Positions 31,263 through 43,651 of a stretch of 64,000 nucleotides of DNA are shown here, piece by piece (position 1 is the stretch's first letter; each line of letters begins with the position of its first letter). This stretch comes from Corythucha ciliata. Lineage: Eukaryota; Arthropoda; Insecta; Hemiptera; Tingidae. Made by a program: the position numbers and the translations under genes. The notes under the pieces are model-generated. The model saw only the letters and a list, made by a program, of their open reading frames with translations, was not told where the DNA came from and ran no database searches. The stretch is from the NCBI GenBank assembly GCA_038030265.1, contig CM075938.1, positions 57,467,189 to 57,531,188 of the forward strand, read 5' to 3'.

Positions 31263-33755
31263 TTAGTCTGGTTGATCGGGGTTGTAGGGGGGCTGCGGTG
31301 TCGTCGGTGTCCTCTGGTCCGTCGGTTGATGGTCACCGCGTGTTTGATGAGGGTCGTCTACCTGTTTAGAGGTTATTCTCCCGTTGTTGTGTGGTCGAGT
31401 GCGGTCGCGGGGGTTGAATGGTTTGACTCTATTTAGGTGGACCAATTTTTCCTTATTCCGAATTTTTATTTTAACATTTAGTGGTGAGGGGATTTGAGTT
31501 ACGGGATAAGGCCCTTTACACAGGCGCGTTAGCTTTTTACTTCGCCCAGGTTTTATGAGTGGGCAGTGGAGGTACACGAGCTGACCCACGTGGTACTGTG
31601 GCTTGGTGGGGCTGTGCTTGTAATATTTCCGGCGTTTATCGACAGCTCGCTCTTGATGTAGCGTTGTGGCGTCGCGGAGGGTCCGTAGATGGTCTCGGAG
31701 TACCTCTACGTGTGTTGTGTATGGTTCCTGGTCGGGTCCCAGGTCTAGGTCGTCATCAGCTGGTAGTCTCATTGGGTGCCCGTAGATAATTTCATGCGGT
31801 GAATATCCTGTGGATTCGTGGGATTGGGTGTTCATTGCCATGGCGACTACCGGGAGGTATAGGTCCCAGTCGGTGTGTCTTTTGGTCACATAGTGGCTCA
31901 GTTTGCTGGTCAATGTCCGATGCGTCCGTTCCAGTCGTCCGTTTGACATCGGGTGGTCTGTAGTTTGTCGATATGGAGTAAGTCGCAAAGGTGTTTAATT
32001 ACGTCGGAAGTGAAGTTAGTCCCTTGGTCAGTTAGTAGCGTTTTTGGTACTCCGTACAGGCATATAAAGTTTGTCAGGAGCCTGTCTGCTATTGTGGTCG
32101 CCAACTGGTCAGGGATCGGGATGTAGGTCACCAGGCGCGAGAACTGGTCCTGGATGGAGAGGACGTATTTATTCCGCCTTGGGGTCACGGGGAATGGACC
32201 AAGAATGTCGGCTGAGATCGCCTCGAATGGTGCGCCTGGTTCTCTGAACTGTCCGAGTGGGGCTGTTGTTCTGCCGGTATCCTTTCGCTCGGCGCAGGAG
32301 ACACACGTTTTTACGTAGTTGGTGACGTCAGTTTTGCACTTTGGCCACCAGTATAGCTGTTTTATGTTGTTGAGGGTTTTTAGTGCTCCTGGGTGTCCTG
32401 CATATGGTGGGTCATGGGCGAGTTTCAGAGCGCGGGTGCGGAGTGCTGTTGGTAAAAGGATGCGAAGGCCCGCTGGTGACTTCCGGCAGACGAGTCCAAT
32501 CTTGTTCCTCGTGAACTTGGGGGTGTCTAGGAGTCGTTGCGTCAGTTCATCCTGTTCTTGTAAATGTCTAATGGTGTCGCGGTCGATGGTAAGGGGACTA
32601 AAGGTTGGTTGCGTCGCTGGTTGGGGTGAGGTGTCGGATATTTCTTGAATTGACGCTGCGTTCACTTGACGGCTCAGGGCATCGGCGACCTTGTTGGTTT
32701 TTCCTGGTGTGTACTCAACCGTGTAGTCGTACTCTTCCAGAGCAAGCGCCCAGCGCATGAGTCTCGAGCTCGAGTCCTTATGATTTTTTAGCCATTTTAA
32801 GGCTGAGTGGTCTGTACGGATGATGAAGGTTCTACCGTACAGGTAGCACCGGTAGTATTTTACGGACCACACGACAGCGAGTAGCTCGAGCTCAGTCGCC
32901 GAATACCGTGATTCGGGTGGTTTCAGTTGGCGCGAAGCGTAGCCGACTGGGTGCTCGTGTCCTTCGATGGGCTGGGAGAGCACAGCGCCTAGTCCGTCGG
33001 TCGAAGCGTCGGTGGTGAGGATGAAGGGAAGAGAAAAATTTGGGAATTTCAAGATGGCCGGCGTCAATAGATTTTGTTTCAGGGTGAGGAAAGCCTGTTC
33101 GCACTGGTCGGTCCAAGAGAATGGTTGGCCTTGGGTGGTTAATAAAGTTAGGGGTTTAGCTATCTTAGCGAACCCTGGGACAAATCGTCGATAAAATGAG
33201 CAGAGCCCTATAAAAGATTTGACCTGTTTGGGGTTTTTTGGTCGTTGGAATTGTTTTACACCCGCGAGAATCCTTGGGTGTGCCCATATTCCTTCGGTAC
33301 TCACGATGTGTCCCAGGTATTCGACTTGTGACGCCGCGAATTGACACTTTGATAGTTGTAGAGTTAGATTTGCTTCTCTAAGCGCCTTGAGCGTCCGCCT
33401 CAACAAGTCAACGTGATCGTTGGCGTTAGGGGAAAATAGAATGATGTCGTCCAAATAGGCAATCGCATTTTGGGGGCCTATAGACTGAATTAGAGCCGTG
33501 GCTAGCCGCTGGAACACACAAGGCGAGTTTCGGAGACCAAATGGTGTGCGAAGGAACTCGTAATGATGGTTGGGAGTAGAGAAGGCTGTTTTTGCAATAC
33601 TATCCTGGTCCATCCGCACTTGGTGGAACCCGGAGTTAAGATCCAGGGTGGTGAAGAATTTAGAATTTGAAAGTTTGTCGAGGGTTTCGTCTAAACGTGG
33701 GATAGGCCAGATCTGGGGAACGGTTATTTTGTTGAGTTCCCGGTAGAGGTACTTA
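31263..33755 (-). pseudogene. Ty3/gypsy pol remnant: RT, RNase H, integrase, truncated and frameshifted
   Basis: Minus-strand polyprotein remnant. RT begins abruptly at YLYRELNKITVPQIWP with no Met, then TTLDLNSGFHQVRM, FGLRNSPCVFQR and YLDDIILFS (the YxDD catalytic box). RNase H follows (TTDASTDGLGAVLSQ; SATELELLAVVW). The integrase has an HHCC zinc region (LKLAHDPPYAGHPG to CVSCAERK) and the catalytic Asp residues in SADILGPFP and LTDQGTNF. Near 31950-31990 the frame shifts, so the last catalytic Glu (GRLERTH) and the integrase C-terminus lie in a second frame ending at 31263. With gag, protease and the RT start also lost, the copy cannot be autonomous. Confidence 0.92.
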
Positions 33756-33879
33756 ACTAATAAAAATACCTATTGGACCCAAAAAAACAACCATTTCTCC
33801 CCTAAAACTCCCCCACGTCAACGGGGTTTCCACCCGTTACAACAGGGTAGCCATTTTAAGACCGCGTCCAAACCCGACT

Positions 33880-34180
33880 AGAGCTTTTTCTCTTTTTCCA
33901 GCAGCAAATTTACGTTTTTCTTTCGGATTTCAGCGTCAAATTTGCAGCTTTTTTTTCACTTTTAGCCATGAATTCTCAATTTTAGCTTTGGACTTGCCCC
34001 AAGAGCAAGGGTTAATTTCAACGATGCCCATACATCGCGAATTTTTTCTCAATTTGGGTCTTGAAGTTGAATCGAAAACAGGCGAGTTAGAGCAGTTACT
34101 CAATTTTAGCAACGAATGAGGGCTTTTTCGCCGAAGTTTTGTCCAAACTTTTCGTTGCGTACTTGCTGTGAAATCTACAA
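33880..34180 (+). repeat. Degenerate ~30-bp array, right part of the interrupted array
   Basis: Loose copies of the TTTTAGC...GAATT unit, same orientation as 20695-21645. It follows the right MITE fragment and lies just downstream of the fibrillarin stop. Confidence 0.65.
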
Positions 34181-34357
34181 ATTCCATGCCATGACGTCAG
34201 CCGATTTTCATTCTCGAGGCCTCAATTACAGGGGTCATGTTTAATTTCAGACATTACGAACTATGAAATGATTTAATGGTTTTTTGATGGCTTTAAAAAC
34301 GTAACTATATAATTATATATAAAAAAAAGGTAAAACAATAGAAGCCTAACATAGGTT

Positions 34358-35675
34358 CTATGCTTTTTTAGACGGTTGCCTGTAAACACCGACAACGACC
34401 GCGTGATCTCTCTCATAGGGCTCTAGAGTAAGCTGCTCTTGTGGTTTCAATTTCTCCGATTGTAACTTTTTGACTTCACCAGCAAAAACCGCCTCGGGTT
34501 GAGCTGTTGAATCGATGCAGTTTGCCTGAATTTAAAAAGACGAGGAGGAGGAGGAGGGGGGTTAGAGGCGTAAATTTTCAAATTTTATTTGGTCGACTCA
34601 CCTTGATCGATATAACAAAATGGCCGCCATTTTTCAAGAAATTATGAGCGTTGATGGCGACAATTCTCGCTTGGTCAGGTTGAGCGACATCGGCAAATAT
34701 CGTGTCGACCATGCCCACCAGCATTCGATATTTGTGCGGGTGACGAGCGTCCTCGATGATTGGAATTATATTGGTTCGTTTTTTGGCGACGTTCAATAAA
34801 TCACGGCCGGATCTGTGTGAGAATTCCACGGCGTACACGAGGCCTTCCTGTTGAATTAAAATTTAAGCGTTATTGGAATGGGAATGTTGGACGGCGGGTA
34901 TAGGCGATGGCGGTGGGGGGGGGGGAAGGGGCGCTCGGTTTGACTTACCGGGCCAACCACGTCGGACACGTGTGAAACTGTCGTTCCTGAGGCGGCTCCA
35001 AGGTATAATACTTTACTTCCGGGAGGCATATGGATCTGGTCGACTCCACCGAGAATGGCGGCTGCGAGTTTGGATCTGAATGGATTCCAGACGCGGTATT
35101 CCACCTTATCAGCTTCTGACTGGGTATTTAAATAGGAATTAGTCCCAAAGGACTGTATACAATACTAATTTCGTCACTCACTTCAACAGAGATCCTTTTT
35201 TCGCCATATACCGCCTCTCCGGGTACGAGATTTTTGGTTACAAGCGCGTCTTCTTTACCTCGAGCGATAAACACGCCTTCGTGCCTATGAGGCTCGATGA
35301 TCACCTTTGCGCCACCCTTGAAACCTTCGTGTACAGGGAAAAATGTAAATTTAAAATATCCAGAAACAACTGATCGGCGAGGGGGGGGGGTTTGCTTACC
35401 ACCGCTAGCACGGCCACCTCCTCCACCGCGTCCTCCTCTGAAACCACCGCGGCCACGGCCACCTCCTCCTCCACGGCCACGGCCACCTCGGTCGCCACCA
35501 CCACCGCGGCCACCTCTGAATCCACCTCGGTCACCACCTCCTCCACGACCACCTCTGAATCCGCCGCCACTTCCTCGGTCACCACCACCTCCGCGACCTC
35601 TAAAACCGCCGCCGCCGCCTCCTCGGAAACCACCGCCTCCGCGACCACCTCCTCCTCGGTCACCACCACCAAATC
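34358..35675 (-). CDS. FBL: Fibrillarin, snoRNP 2'-O-methyltransferase; first exon not resolved
   Basis: Nucleolar RNA 2'-O-methyltransferase of box C/D snoRNPs, also a histone glutamine methylase. Exons on the minus strand: 35400..35675, 35182..35324, 34949..35119, 34602..34847, 34358..34525; all phases agree. The first exon listed encodes an almost pure Gly/Arg/Phe (GAR) domain of about 90 residues. Then come [55 protein letters not shown] (SAM-binding loop), [37 protein letters not shown] and [16 protein letters not shown] near the stop. The GAR exon begins in phase 1 after a T-tract and ACAG, so a short start exon must lie above 35691. I could not identify it. The 34949-35119 exon holds most of the SAM pocket. 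Confidence 0.96.
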
Positions 35676-36067
35676 CTGTAAAAAAAAAAAAAAAAGATAT
35701 AGATAATTCTTTTTTTTATGGAGTGTTTGATATTCGTATCCCAAACTTTTCGGATTATTGGCAGTCACAGAACCAACTTTCACACGATTCACTCTCTAAA
35801 AAGACAGTTTTGCGGGGTCACCTCATTCAAAACACGCGATTTGGACGATTGGACCTCGACAGGATACTCGGGAGTCGAGAAAAATCGTCCAAAACCAACT
35901 GTACAAGGCAAAACGTCCCGTTTTTGGCACTGACGACACCTTAAACAAGGCGTTTCATTTCACTCGAGACCGGAAAAAATTGCTCTAAAAATCGCCCACT
36001 CGCACGACTTTTAGTTGTTTATTGACTTTCGTTGCCAACAGGGGCGCCCTGTTTAGGATAAAGCTGG
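35676..36067. promoter_or_regulatory. Fibrillarin upstream region, probably including intron 1, exon 1 and promoter
   Basis: The T-tract/ACAG acceptor (35676-35693) starts intron 1 on the minus strand. I find no ATG plus donor combination giving the required phase, so exon 1 remains open. No other gene is seen up to the hAT target duplication at 36068. Confidence 0.4.
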
Positions 36068-36889
36068 CTGGGGAATAGGGTTGTCAGATAGCCGAGTCAC
36101 CTCGCCCAGAGATGTACATGTACAGTAGTCATATGCCGTATTTTCGCATTTCATAAAGTGCGCTCTCCTTATGTAAGTTGGGTTAGAGCACCATCTGACC
36201 AGGAATTTTGGTCATTTCATGAAATTCACCCTGCCTCCGGGCACTTCGTGAAATACATGAGGCTTACAGCATGTGGCCGAGTCACTCCGGTCTTTTTCAC
36301 GAAATGACCAAAATTCCTGGTCAGATGGTGTTCTAGCCTCACTGTTACATCAGGAGCGCGCACTCCATGATATGACTGGCCATTTTGCATCCTCATCCAT
36401 TTCGGCATTCCGGTCAATGCGGTATTACAGCATGTGACCACGATTCGCATATGGTTCGTGATAGGGAGGGGAGAGGGGTAATCATGTCACATGTACATAT
36501 CGACACCAAAGGGCCAATCTGCACTATTTTAACAACATGAATTATCAAATCTTGTAGATAATCCAACGAAGATAAGCCAATCTGAAATATCTCGAGCTTG
36601 TTTTTAAGGCTAATCCGCATGTAATCTTCACCGAATGGCACGTTCTTGTCCATCTGAAGGACAAATTACCACGCTCATCAATTTTATATTCAAGTGTGTA
36701 GCGGCTGTCAAACATTCTGGGGAGTTATGTAGTCTTTTTGGTTAGTGCTACAAGTAGTTAGAGTCTTGTGGTTCGAGCGTTTTGTGCTCGGTTCGAGTGT
36801 TTTGAGGTTGGAACTTTCTGTACTCTATAACTAGTTCATTTTCAGGTAAGAAAATTTAAACTGAGCGTTTTTGTATTTAGGGCCATTTG

Positions 36890-37720
36890 CGGGATGAAAA
36901 TTGAGAAAAAGCTTTAATTCGCGACTAAATTATAGAAAGATCTATCATTCAGAGCTCTTAATGAAGAAAACGCCCACTCACGATATTTGGAGGAGCTGAA
37001 ATTGAGAAAAAGTGCGCATTCGGGGATAAAATTAAGAAAAATCTCTAATTCGCAGATAAGATTGAAAAAAAGCGCTAATTCGCTGCTACAAATTGATAGA
37101 AAGCGCTAGTGCGGGAAAAATTGACAAAAAATGTTGACTTGCGGCTAAAAATGGAGAAAAACATCAATTCGCGGCTCAAATTAAAAAAACGATAATTCGG
37201 TGCTGAAATGAAGAAAAATCGTTATTTCATCGCTAAAATGCCGCGTAAATGCGGCATTTGGATGCTAATTGTGATAACTTCGATAATAATTCACAGCTCA
37301 AATTGGGAAACTCATTGAGAATTCATGGTTAAAAAAGCGCATAATATTACTAACTGTCAAAATTTAGGAAAACCGGTAATTAGTGGCTGAAAGTGGACGT
37401 CACGAATAAAAAGTACTAATTCACGGCTCTCATTGGGGAAAAACGCTAATTCATGGCTAAATCTGAACAAATCACTTATTCTCAACCAAAATTATGAATA
37501 AGCGCTAATTCTAAAATCGAGAAAACGCTAATTTCCGGGTAAATTAAGAAAAATCTCTAATTCGCAGCTAAAACTGTGAAAAAGCGCCAATTCGCTAATT
37601 TCGGGCTAAAATTCAGACAAAGAGCGGATTCGTGGCTAAATCGAGACCAAGAACGATTTCACGGCCGAAATTGAGGAAAAATCGAAAAAATTGAGTTCAC
37701 GAAAACGATATTTCGAAAAA
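36890..37720 (-). repeat. Degenerate ~30-bp array, opposite strand
   Basis: Loose copies of GCGCTAATTCGCGGCTAAAA + TTGAGAAAAA, the reverse complement of the unit at 14580-16720. Non-coding, inside the 8.4-kb hAT-like element. Confidence 0.75.
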
Positions 37721-38143
37721 AAAAAGCCAGTTCATCGATAGGGAACTTTGATGTGGTTATTTTAAGCCATCGTGAGAGGAAATCGGACTAAAATCCTGGA
37801 GGAGATAGGTTTGGGGCAAAAAATAGCAGAAACGCATTCCAACCCGTAGCAACTGTGCCGCTCAACAAATCTTATTCAAATTTTAGCAGCGTCTTCTAGG
37901 GACCTAGATGTCAATTTTGAACTATCGATCATCAAAGTTTATAATATTCTCTTGGAATTATAAGGATCCAACCATTTTTACTTCGAACACATTTGTTACA
38001 ATATCTTCCATATCGCTCAAATTTTACGGTGTATATCTAGAGATGAAGACACAACTTTTGAGCCAACACTCGTCCAGATCTGTCGAGAATAAAGTGGACG
38101 ACAGACGCCATACTGAAAATTGAGATTTAGGCCTTTTCGGGGC

Positions 38144-38286
38144 CCAGGGGCCTTATTCTCTAACGATATAGAAACGTTGCTTTGGAAGAAATATTGAAAT
38201 CTCATTCATGAAATTAAGAAAACTGAACGGAAACATGATTTTTGAAAAAAGCAATGATGAAAAAAGTTAGTGAATCAGGCCCCAGG
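38144..38286. mobile_element. MITE with CAGGGGCCTTATTC-type termini
   Basis: The ends CAGGGGCCTTATTCTCTAAC and the complement of CTGGGGCCTGATTCACTAAC enclose about 100 bp. The same termini recur at about 58300-58410, 58410-59475 and 60040-60107, so this is a multi-copy family. Confidence 0.65.
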
Positions 38287-38936
38287 AACACGAATCTGGT
38301 GTCAGCTGATTTTTTTTGCCATTAAGCCCGATACACACATGAAATTCTCAGCTGGTTGGTTTCTAGGCAATTGCTATAAATTGATTGAATGTTTTGAAAG
38401 CAACTCGGCAAGTACCGCATGTGTGAATCCGGCTTTACCAAACTTCCTTCCCTACGGGAACATGGAAGTAAAAACCCATAATTTAACTCAACATAAAAAT
38501 TAAATTCCATGTTTGGAGACCGAGGGGTCTCACAGAGATTTCTGTCCCAGGCCCTGACAGGTGCAACTTCACCAGTGATAATACTACACAAGCCATGAGT
38601 CAATCAATTGGTCGATTACATGGCCAAATAACCAATTTCAGTAGTTACTTTGTGTTATTCGGCGATTTCATAAATTCCGGTGGCTCTAATAGTGGATCTC
38701 TGGAGAACTAAAGTCTGAGGGTACCTTTCCGTTTGTTCTTATGTGTTCCTGCGGTTTTGTGCAATAAAACTACGTTCCCCGGGAAGATCTGTTGGTAAAC
38801 TTTAAATTAGTAATTTCAGAATTTATTTCTTGACCTGACTTGTTATTTTTAGTGAATGAGATAGTTCAGCCATTTAGCCGTGTACTGTGTCTGCCATCAG
38901 CACACAGTCCATTTTTAATTCAAATCTTTAACACTA

Positions 38937-41626
38937 GGCCAGTCAACAAGAACAATAAAATCGCAATTAAACGGCTAGTTCTGATTTTTTAGTATGTTTT
39001 TAGGACCAGCACCAGTAGTGCAAGTACAAGTTTTCAGCTTCGAAAAACTTGTGCTACTTTCGTGGCACTCGAAAAACCGCGAAATTTTTGCACTTTTTTC
39101 GGGGTTTTCACTTTATCTCCTAAAATATGCATTTTAAGATAAAACGTACGAAATACGTTAAAAACCAAACAAAATTTGCTACAGTTTGAGACATAACGTA
39201 CCTCTGTATGTCATATACCTAGTAACCATGATACAGCTCCTCGAATTTGGATTAATTTGTCAAAAAAATTGAAATTTCAAGTTTTGGTCAACTTTCGACC
39301 CGAATTTTGGCTAAAATACTCATCCTACTAGAAAAGCCGAGCCGAGAGAATTTGTAACAAATTTAATTATGTTCCATTTAAGGACACACCGATGTCTGAA
39401 AGACCATATACATATAGTCCATTCAAACGGTAGTTCCACGTGGACAAAAATTTCTTCTTCAATTTTTTCACTTTATTCTATGTTTTTTTTGGGGGGGGTG
39501 AGGAACAGGAATCTAAAGAGATCCAACAAAATTTTCTTGTGCGTTTTGAGAAAATCGCGAAAATTGCTCATTTTTGGCACTTTTTTCAGTTTTTTGCTTA
39601 TAACTCCTTATTGACGCGTTCTACGAGAAATAATACCCTCTCATTTTTTGAAAAGCATTGAATTCTGCGTTGAATCGTTCTTTCTTTTGTCAAAATTGAC
39701 CCGGTTTCACCGGTATAGATTTTTTTTAAATCGTAATTTTTAGCCACTTTTGGTAAAATTAATAAAAATTTCTAAGGCAGCAGCAACTTAAAATGGCTGT
39801 TCCAATCGGAAAATGTCATGAAATCATAGTGGTTCAGAATTGAATTTTACATAAGTGAAAAGCCTTTAAACCTACAGGAAAAATCAGTGGCATCAGTTAT
39901 GCGAGAAAAAAAGCGGAAAAAGCGGCAGTAGTCCAATTTTTTTCTATAAAAAACGATCTGAAAGCTGATTGAATTTTCTATCAGACCTATTATATGAAAT
40001 TTCATTTGCAGATTAACATAAGACAGGGCCATAACGTCAAACAATTTGAAATTTGCTGCAAAAAAAACATTTTTTGTCACATTTCGGCCTATAACTCAAA
40101 AACTATCCATCCGATTAAACTTTGAAGAGACTCATCTGAAAGCTCATTAAATTTCTTATAAGGAGTCATGTATGGCGTTTTTATAAAGACCCGATAAGTG
40201 GCAATAAAACGCAGTGGGAAATTCGCAAAATGAGTAATTTTTCCAAAAAATCCTTTCTTCAGCCGAACGTTTTTGCTTATAACTATCGAACGAAGCCTTC
40301 GATGAAAATTGCACTATTTTTCAGTGAAAGCTGGTGAAAGTTACAGTCAGAAACCATATTTGCCGGATTTTTTTTGGCCCGGAAAATATTCTGTACAGGG
40401 CGATGAAAATAGGTGTTGTTTCCAAAAAAGTTGCTACGCCCACCAACTTAGTCCACAAATGTTGAAACTCAACATATCACCAGTATTATAGGTAGCGTCA
40501 GAGATTACATCACTCAACTGAGACTTGAACTAGTTTTATTTTTTCACACAATTTTGCCAAAAGCGACTAGAAATGACCATTTTAAAAAATCAATACCGGC
40601 GAAACGGCTGGGTCATTGGATTGGGCCCCCCAGACAATCACAAAAATTGTACCTTTGGGTGTGGTCCAGAGTTATTCCATGTCCATCAGAGGTCCAAGAT
40701 TGTGGAGGCGATGGACCGCCCCTCACCGGAAGCAGAGGTGCTACCCTACAACGATTCACGTCCCTGGCTGTCAACCCGATCGTGTTTTCATGAGTTTTGG
40801 CACCCAAGCTATCACGACAGCTGGAAAATGTGTTACTTCCTTATTCTTACAATTTTGTGGTATTTTCATTCAGCCCTATGCTCCGTGAACTCGAGCGATA
40901 AGTTTCGCCCGATCACTGCGATACATGTCACCGCGACCGTGGAAAAACAATTAGAAACTAGTGGAGCAGTCCATTCATAGAGTGAATAGAGGAGAATGGT
41001 CCTGATGATTAGCTTAGCGATGATCATGCTACACTTATCGCTCGTGTGCACTGGGACCCACACAAACTTAGGGGTGGGAACTCAACAGATTCATTTTTAG
41101 AAAAATGTAGTTTCCAAACTTTTTGTTTATTCGAGGATTTTGATGAAACTATTTGGTCTACAGACATCGTTGTGTGCTTAAATGGAACGTAATTAAATTT
41201 ACTACAACTTCTCTCTACTCAAGTTTCCCCGTAGGATGAGTATTTTGGCCAAAACTTGGGTCGAAAGTTGACCAAAACTTGAAATTTCAATTTTTTTGAC
41301 AAATAAATCCAAATTCAAGGAGTTGCATCTAGGTAATTATATGCTCTACAGAGGTAAATTAGGTCTCAAATTGTAGCAAATTTAATGTGGTTTTTAACGT
41401 ATTTTCTGTTTTATCTTAAAATGCATATTTTAGGAGATAACGTGAAAAATCCAAAAATAGTGCAAAATTTTCGCGGTTTTTTGAGTGCCACGAAAGTAGC
41501 ACAAGTCTTTCGAAGCTGAAAACTTGGATTTACACTACTGGTGCTGGTCCTAACAACATACTAAAAAATCAGAACTAGCCGTTTAATTGCGATTTTAGCT
41601 ATTTTTAATGTTCTTATTGACTGGCC
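38937..41626. mobile_element. 2.69-kb element with ~0.45-kb inverted repeats
   Basis: Ends GGCCAGTCAACAAGAACA and the complement of GGCCAGTCAATAAGAACA. The arms continue as AGTTCTGATTTTTTAGTATG and TTGGTCAACTTTCGACCC. The flanks allow either TA or a 3-bp CAC target duplication. A 135-codon frame at 40573-40980 resembles nothing I know and is interrupted on both sides, so I leave it uncalled. Confidence 0.7.
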
Positions 41627-42032
41627 TACACAGCAGATAGGTACTTTTAAGCGTCTAAACACAATGGAAATAATATGTAACTTCAATCTAATGGAAAGCT
41701 ACCCACAAAATCTGGTTTGCCAAATGGCCAACTGCAGCGCTGTCCGTAAGGCGAAAGCAAAATTGGCAATTCTGCTAAATGTCGTGTTTGTAATCAATAA
41801 TTTTGCATCAAAATGTTCGGCTGTTCGGGCTATAATTTCCTGTTTGAATTGCAGCGAGTATCCATTTTCTGGAATGGTTTCATCAACGTTTTGTACGGAA
41901 AACCAGACTGGTTACGTTTAAATGCTTAATTACTGCATGATATCAACAGAGTCTGGGGAAAAATTTATATTTTCTTCACATGGTCGAGGAGGGGCCGTTA
42001 TGTGGTCAGAACTCTCTTATGGTTGTAACATT

Positions 42033-42231
42033 TAAGGGGCCCATACTCGATCAACCTGGTTGTCACCTTAGTTTACAACATTGCGTGTTGACGACCAAGT
42101 TTACTATCTGTAGGGAAGTTGGTGGTTGAAATTTTGAAACAACTTCCCCACACACAGTCAACTTGGTTGTTAACACGCAATGTTGTAAACAAAGTTGACA
42201 ACCCAGGTTGATCGTGTATGGGCCCCTTTAG
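42033..42231. mobile_element. Palindromic MITE (TAAGGGGCCCATAC ends), copy 1
   Basis: Arms of about 60 bp, GGGGCCCATACTCGATCAAC and its complement ending GGGCCCCTTTA. The flanks GGTTGTAACAT and AGACAAAATAAATA are shared with the copy at 44200-44364, so the host sequence around it was duplicated as well. Confidence 0.7.
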
Positions 42232-42243
42232 ACAAAATAAATA

Positions 42244-43651
42244 CAGGGTGGATCCGTATAAGTGTGACAAAATTTTTTGGGTAAAACTACGTTAAAAGTG
42301 GAGTAAAATGGTACCTTCGGAAGTGTCCTACGTCGATCCGTTCCGGAGTTATGATTTTGTTTGTGTTTAAAAAAGTAACTAATGCTTGCTTCAAAAAATC
42401 CGCAATTTCTCGGCTTACATCGCACCAAATCCAAAAAGTGATGCCATTTTCAGAAACTACGGAACATTTCCTTTAGGATAGAGGCCATTTTATTGCTTGA
42501 AATAATCGTCAACACCCAGAAATCTGGCATTATTTCCATAAATTTACGTGTCCTCTAAAATTTGTCTGTTTTACAAAAAGTCGCTGTACTCAAACATCTT
42601 TCTCAACAGATTTTAGGTATATCACACAAACTTCCCCGTCTTCTAAGTTTCCTTTTGGCGTGTTCACATTTCATATTACCACTGACGTTTCTCACAAAAA
42701 CGTCACGAGAATGCACAAAAACCGTGTTTTTACGAAACATGGACCATTGTCTACGGTATTCGTGAAGGGTGCATGGAGATCAGCGGTAAGTGAGAACAGT
42801 ATATCTTACCATGGAGAAGGCAAGAGGCATTCGATTTACCCCTTGCCCCACCAGTGATTCATTAAATTGTCACCATTCATGGGGGGGGGGGGGTATAGTT
42901 GAATGCCGTTTGCCTACGATATCTTCTCCTTCCTAAAATATTCTGTCCTCCCTTTCTAAAACAGTATTTTGACAGAAAAATATAGGCAATTGCCTATGTG
43001 CCAGGTGCCAACAATATTCGTGAAGGGTGCTCAGAGATCGGCAGAAATGGATGGGGGGGGGGGTCAAATTGAATGTCTCTTGCCTGCAGTATCTTCTCCA
43101 TGGTAAGATATCCTGTTCTCACTTAATGCCGATCTCTCCGCACCCTTCACGAATACCGTAGACAATGGCCCATGTTTCGTAAAAACACGGTTTTTGTGCA
43201 TTCTCGTGACGTTTTTGTGAGAAACGTCAGTGGTAACATGAAATGTGAACACGCCAAAAGGAAGCTTAGAAGACGGGAAAGTTTTTGTGATACACCGAAA
43301 ATCCGTTGAGAAAGATGTTTGGGTACAGCGACTTTTCGTAAAACGGACAAATTTTAGAGGACACGTAAATTTATGGAAAAAATGCCAGATTTCTGGGTGT
43401 TGACGATTATTTCAAGCAATAAAATGACCTCTATCCTAAAGGAAATGTTCCGTAGTTTCTGAAAATGGCATGGGATATAAGCCGAGAAATTGCGGATTTT
43501 TCGAAGCAAGCATTGGTTACTTTTTTAAACACAAAAAAAATCATAACTCCGGAACGGATCGACGTAGGACACTTCCGAAGGTACCATTTTACTCCACTTT
43601 TAACGTAGTTTTACCCAAAAAGTTTTGTCACACTTATACGGATCCACCCTG
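42244..43651. mobile_element. 1.41-kb foldback with ~0.6-kb near-identical arms
   Basis: Starts CAGGGTGGATCCGTATAAGT and ends with its complement, flanked by TA on both sides (42242-42243 and 43652-43653). The arms (42244-about 42860 and about 43065-43651) are near-identical; only about 200 bp separates them. The ends resemble mariner-type termini. No coding frame independent of the mirrored arms. Confidence 0.75.

Larger units (their letters stand above)
21748..33841 (-). mobile_element. Ty3/gypsy retrotransposon with abnormal inverted ends, hosting a nested transposon
   Basis: Minus-strand element. The left side carries a complete LTR-like block (21748-22146), preceded on the minus strand by a purine tract. 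The pol remnant lies at 31263-33755. The right terminus (33750-33841) is not a 5' LTR but a perfect 92-bp inverted copy of the outer end of the left LTR, joined directly to mid-RT. The whole unit is flanked by a 4-bp repeat, ACAG (21744-21747 and 33842-33845), typical in length for gypsy elements. gag, protease and the first part of RT are missing. A 7.29-kb DNA transposon has inserted at 22688. Confidence 0.75.

Noticed and set aside
21748..33841. Polinton/Maverick-type large DNA transposon
   Set aside because: The inverted ends and size drew attention, but the tip is TG...CA, the flank is 4 bp, and the content is gypsy pol plus a nested element, with none of the Polinton genes.
35297..35944. 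Long proline-rich plus-strand frame
   Set aside because: It is the antisense of the fibrillarin Gly/Arg domain; the minus-strand frame matches the family and has proper splice sites.
40573..40980. 135-codon frame inside the 2.7-kb inverted-repeat element
   Set aside because: No recognisable motif, several overlapping frames of similar length, and no intact extension; likely chance or decayed.
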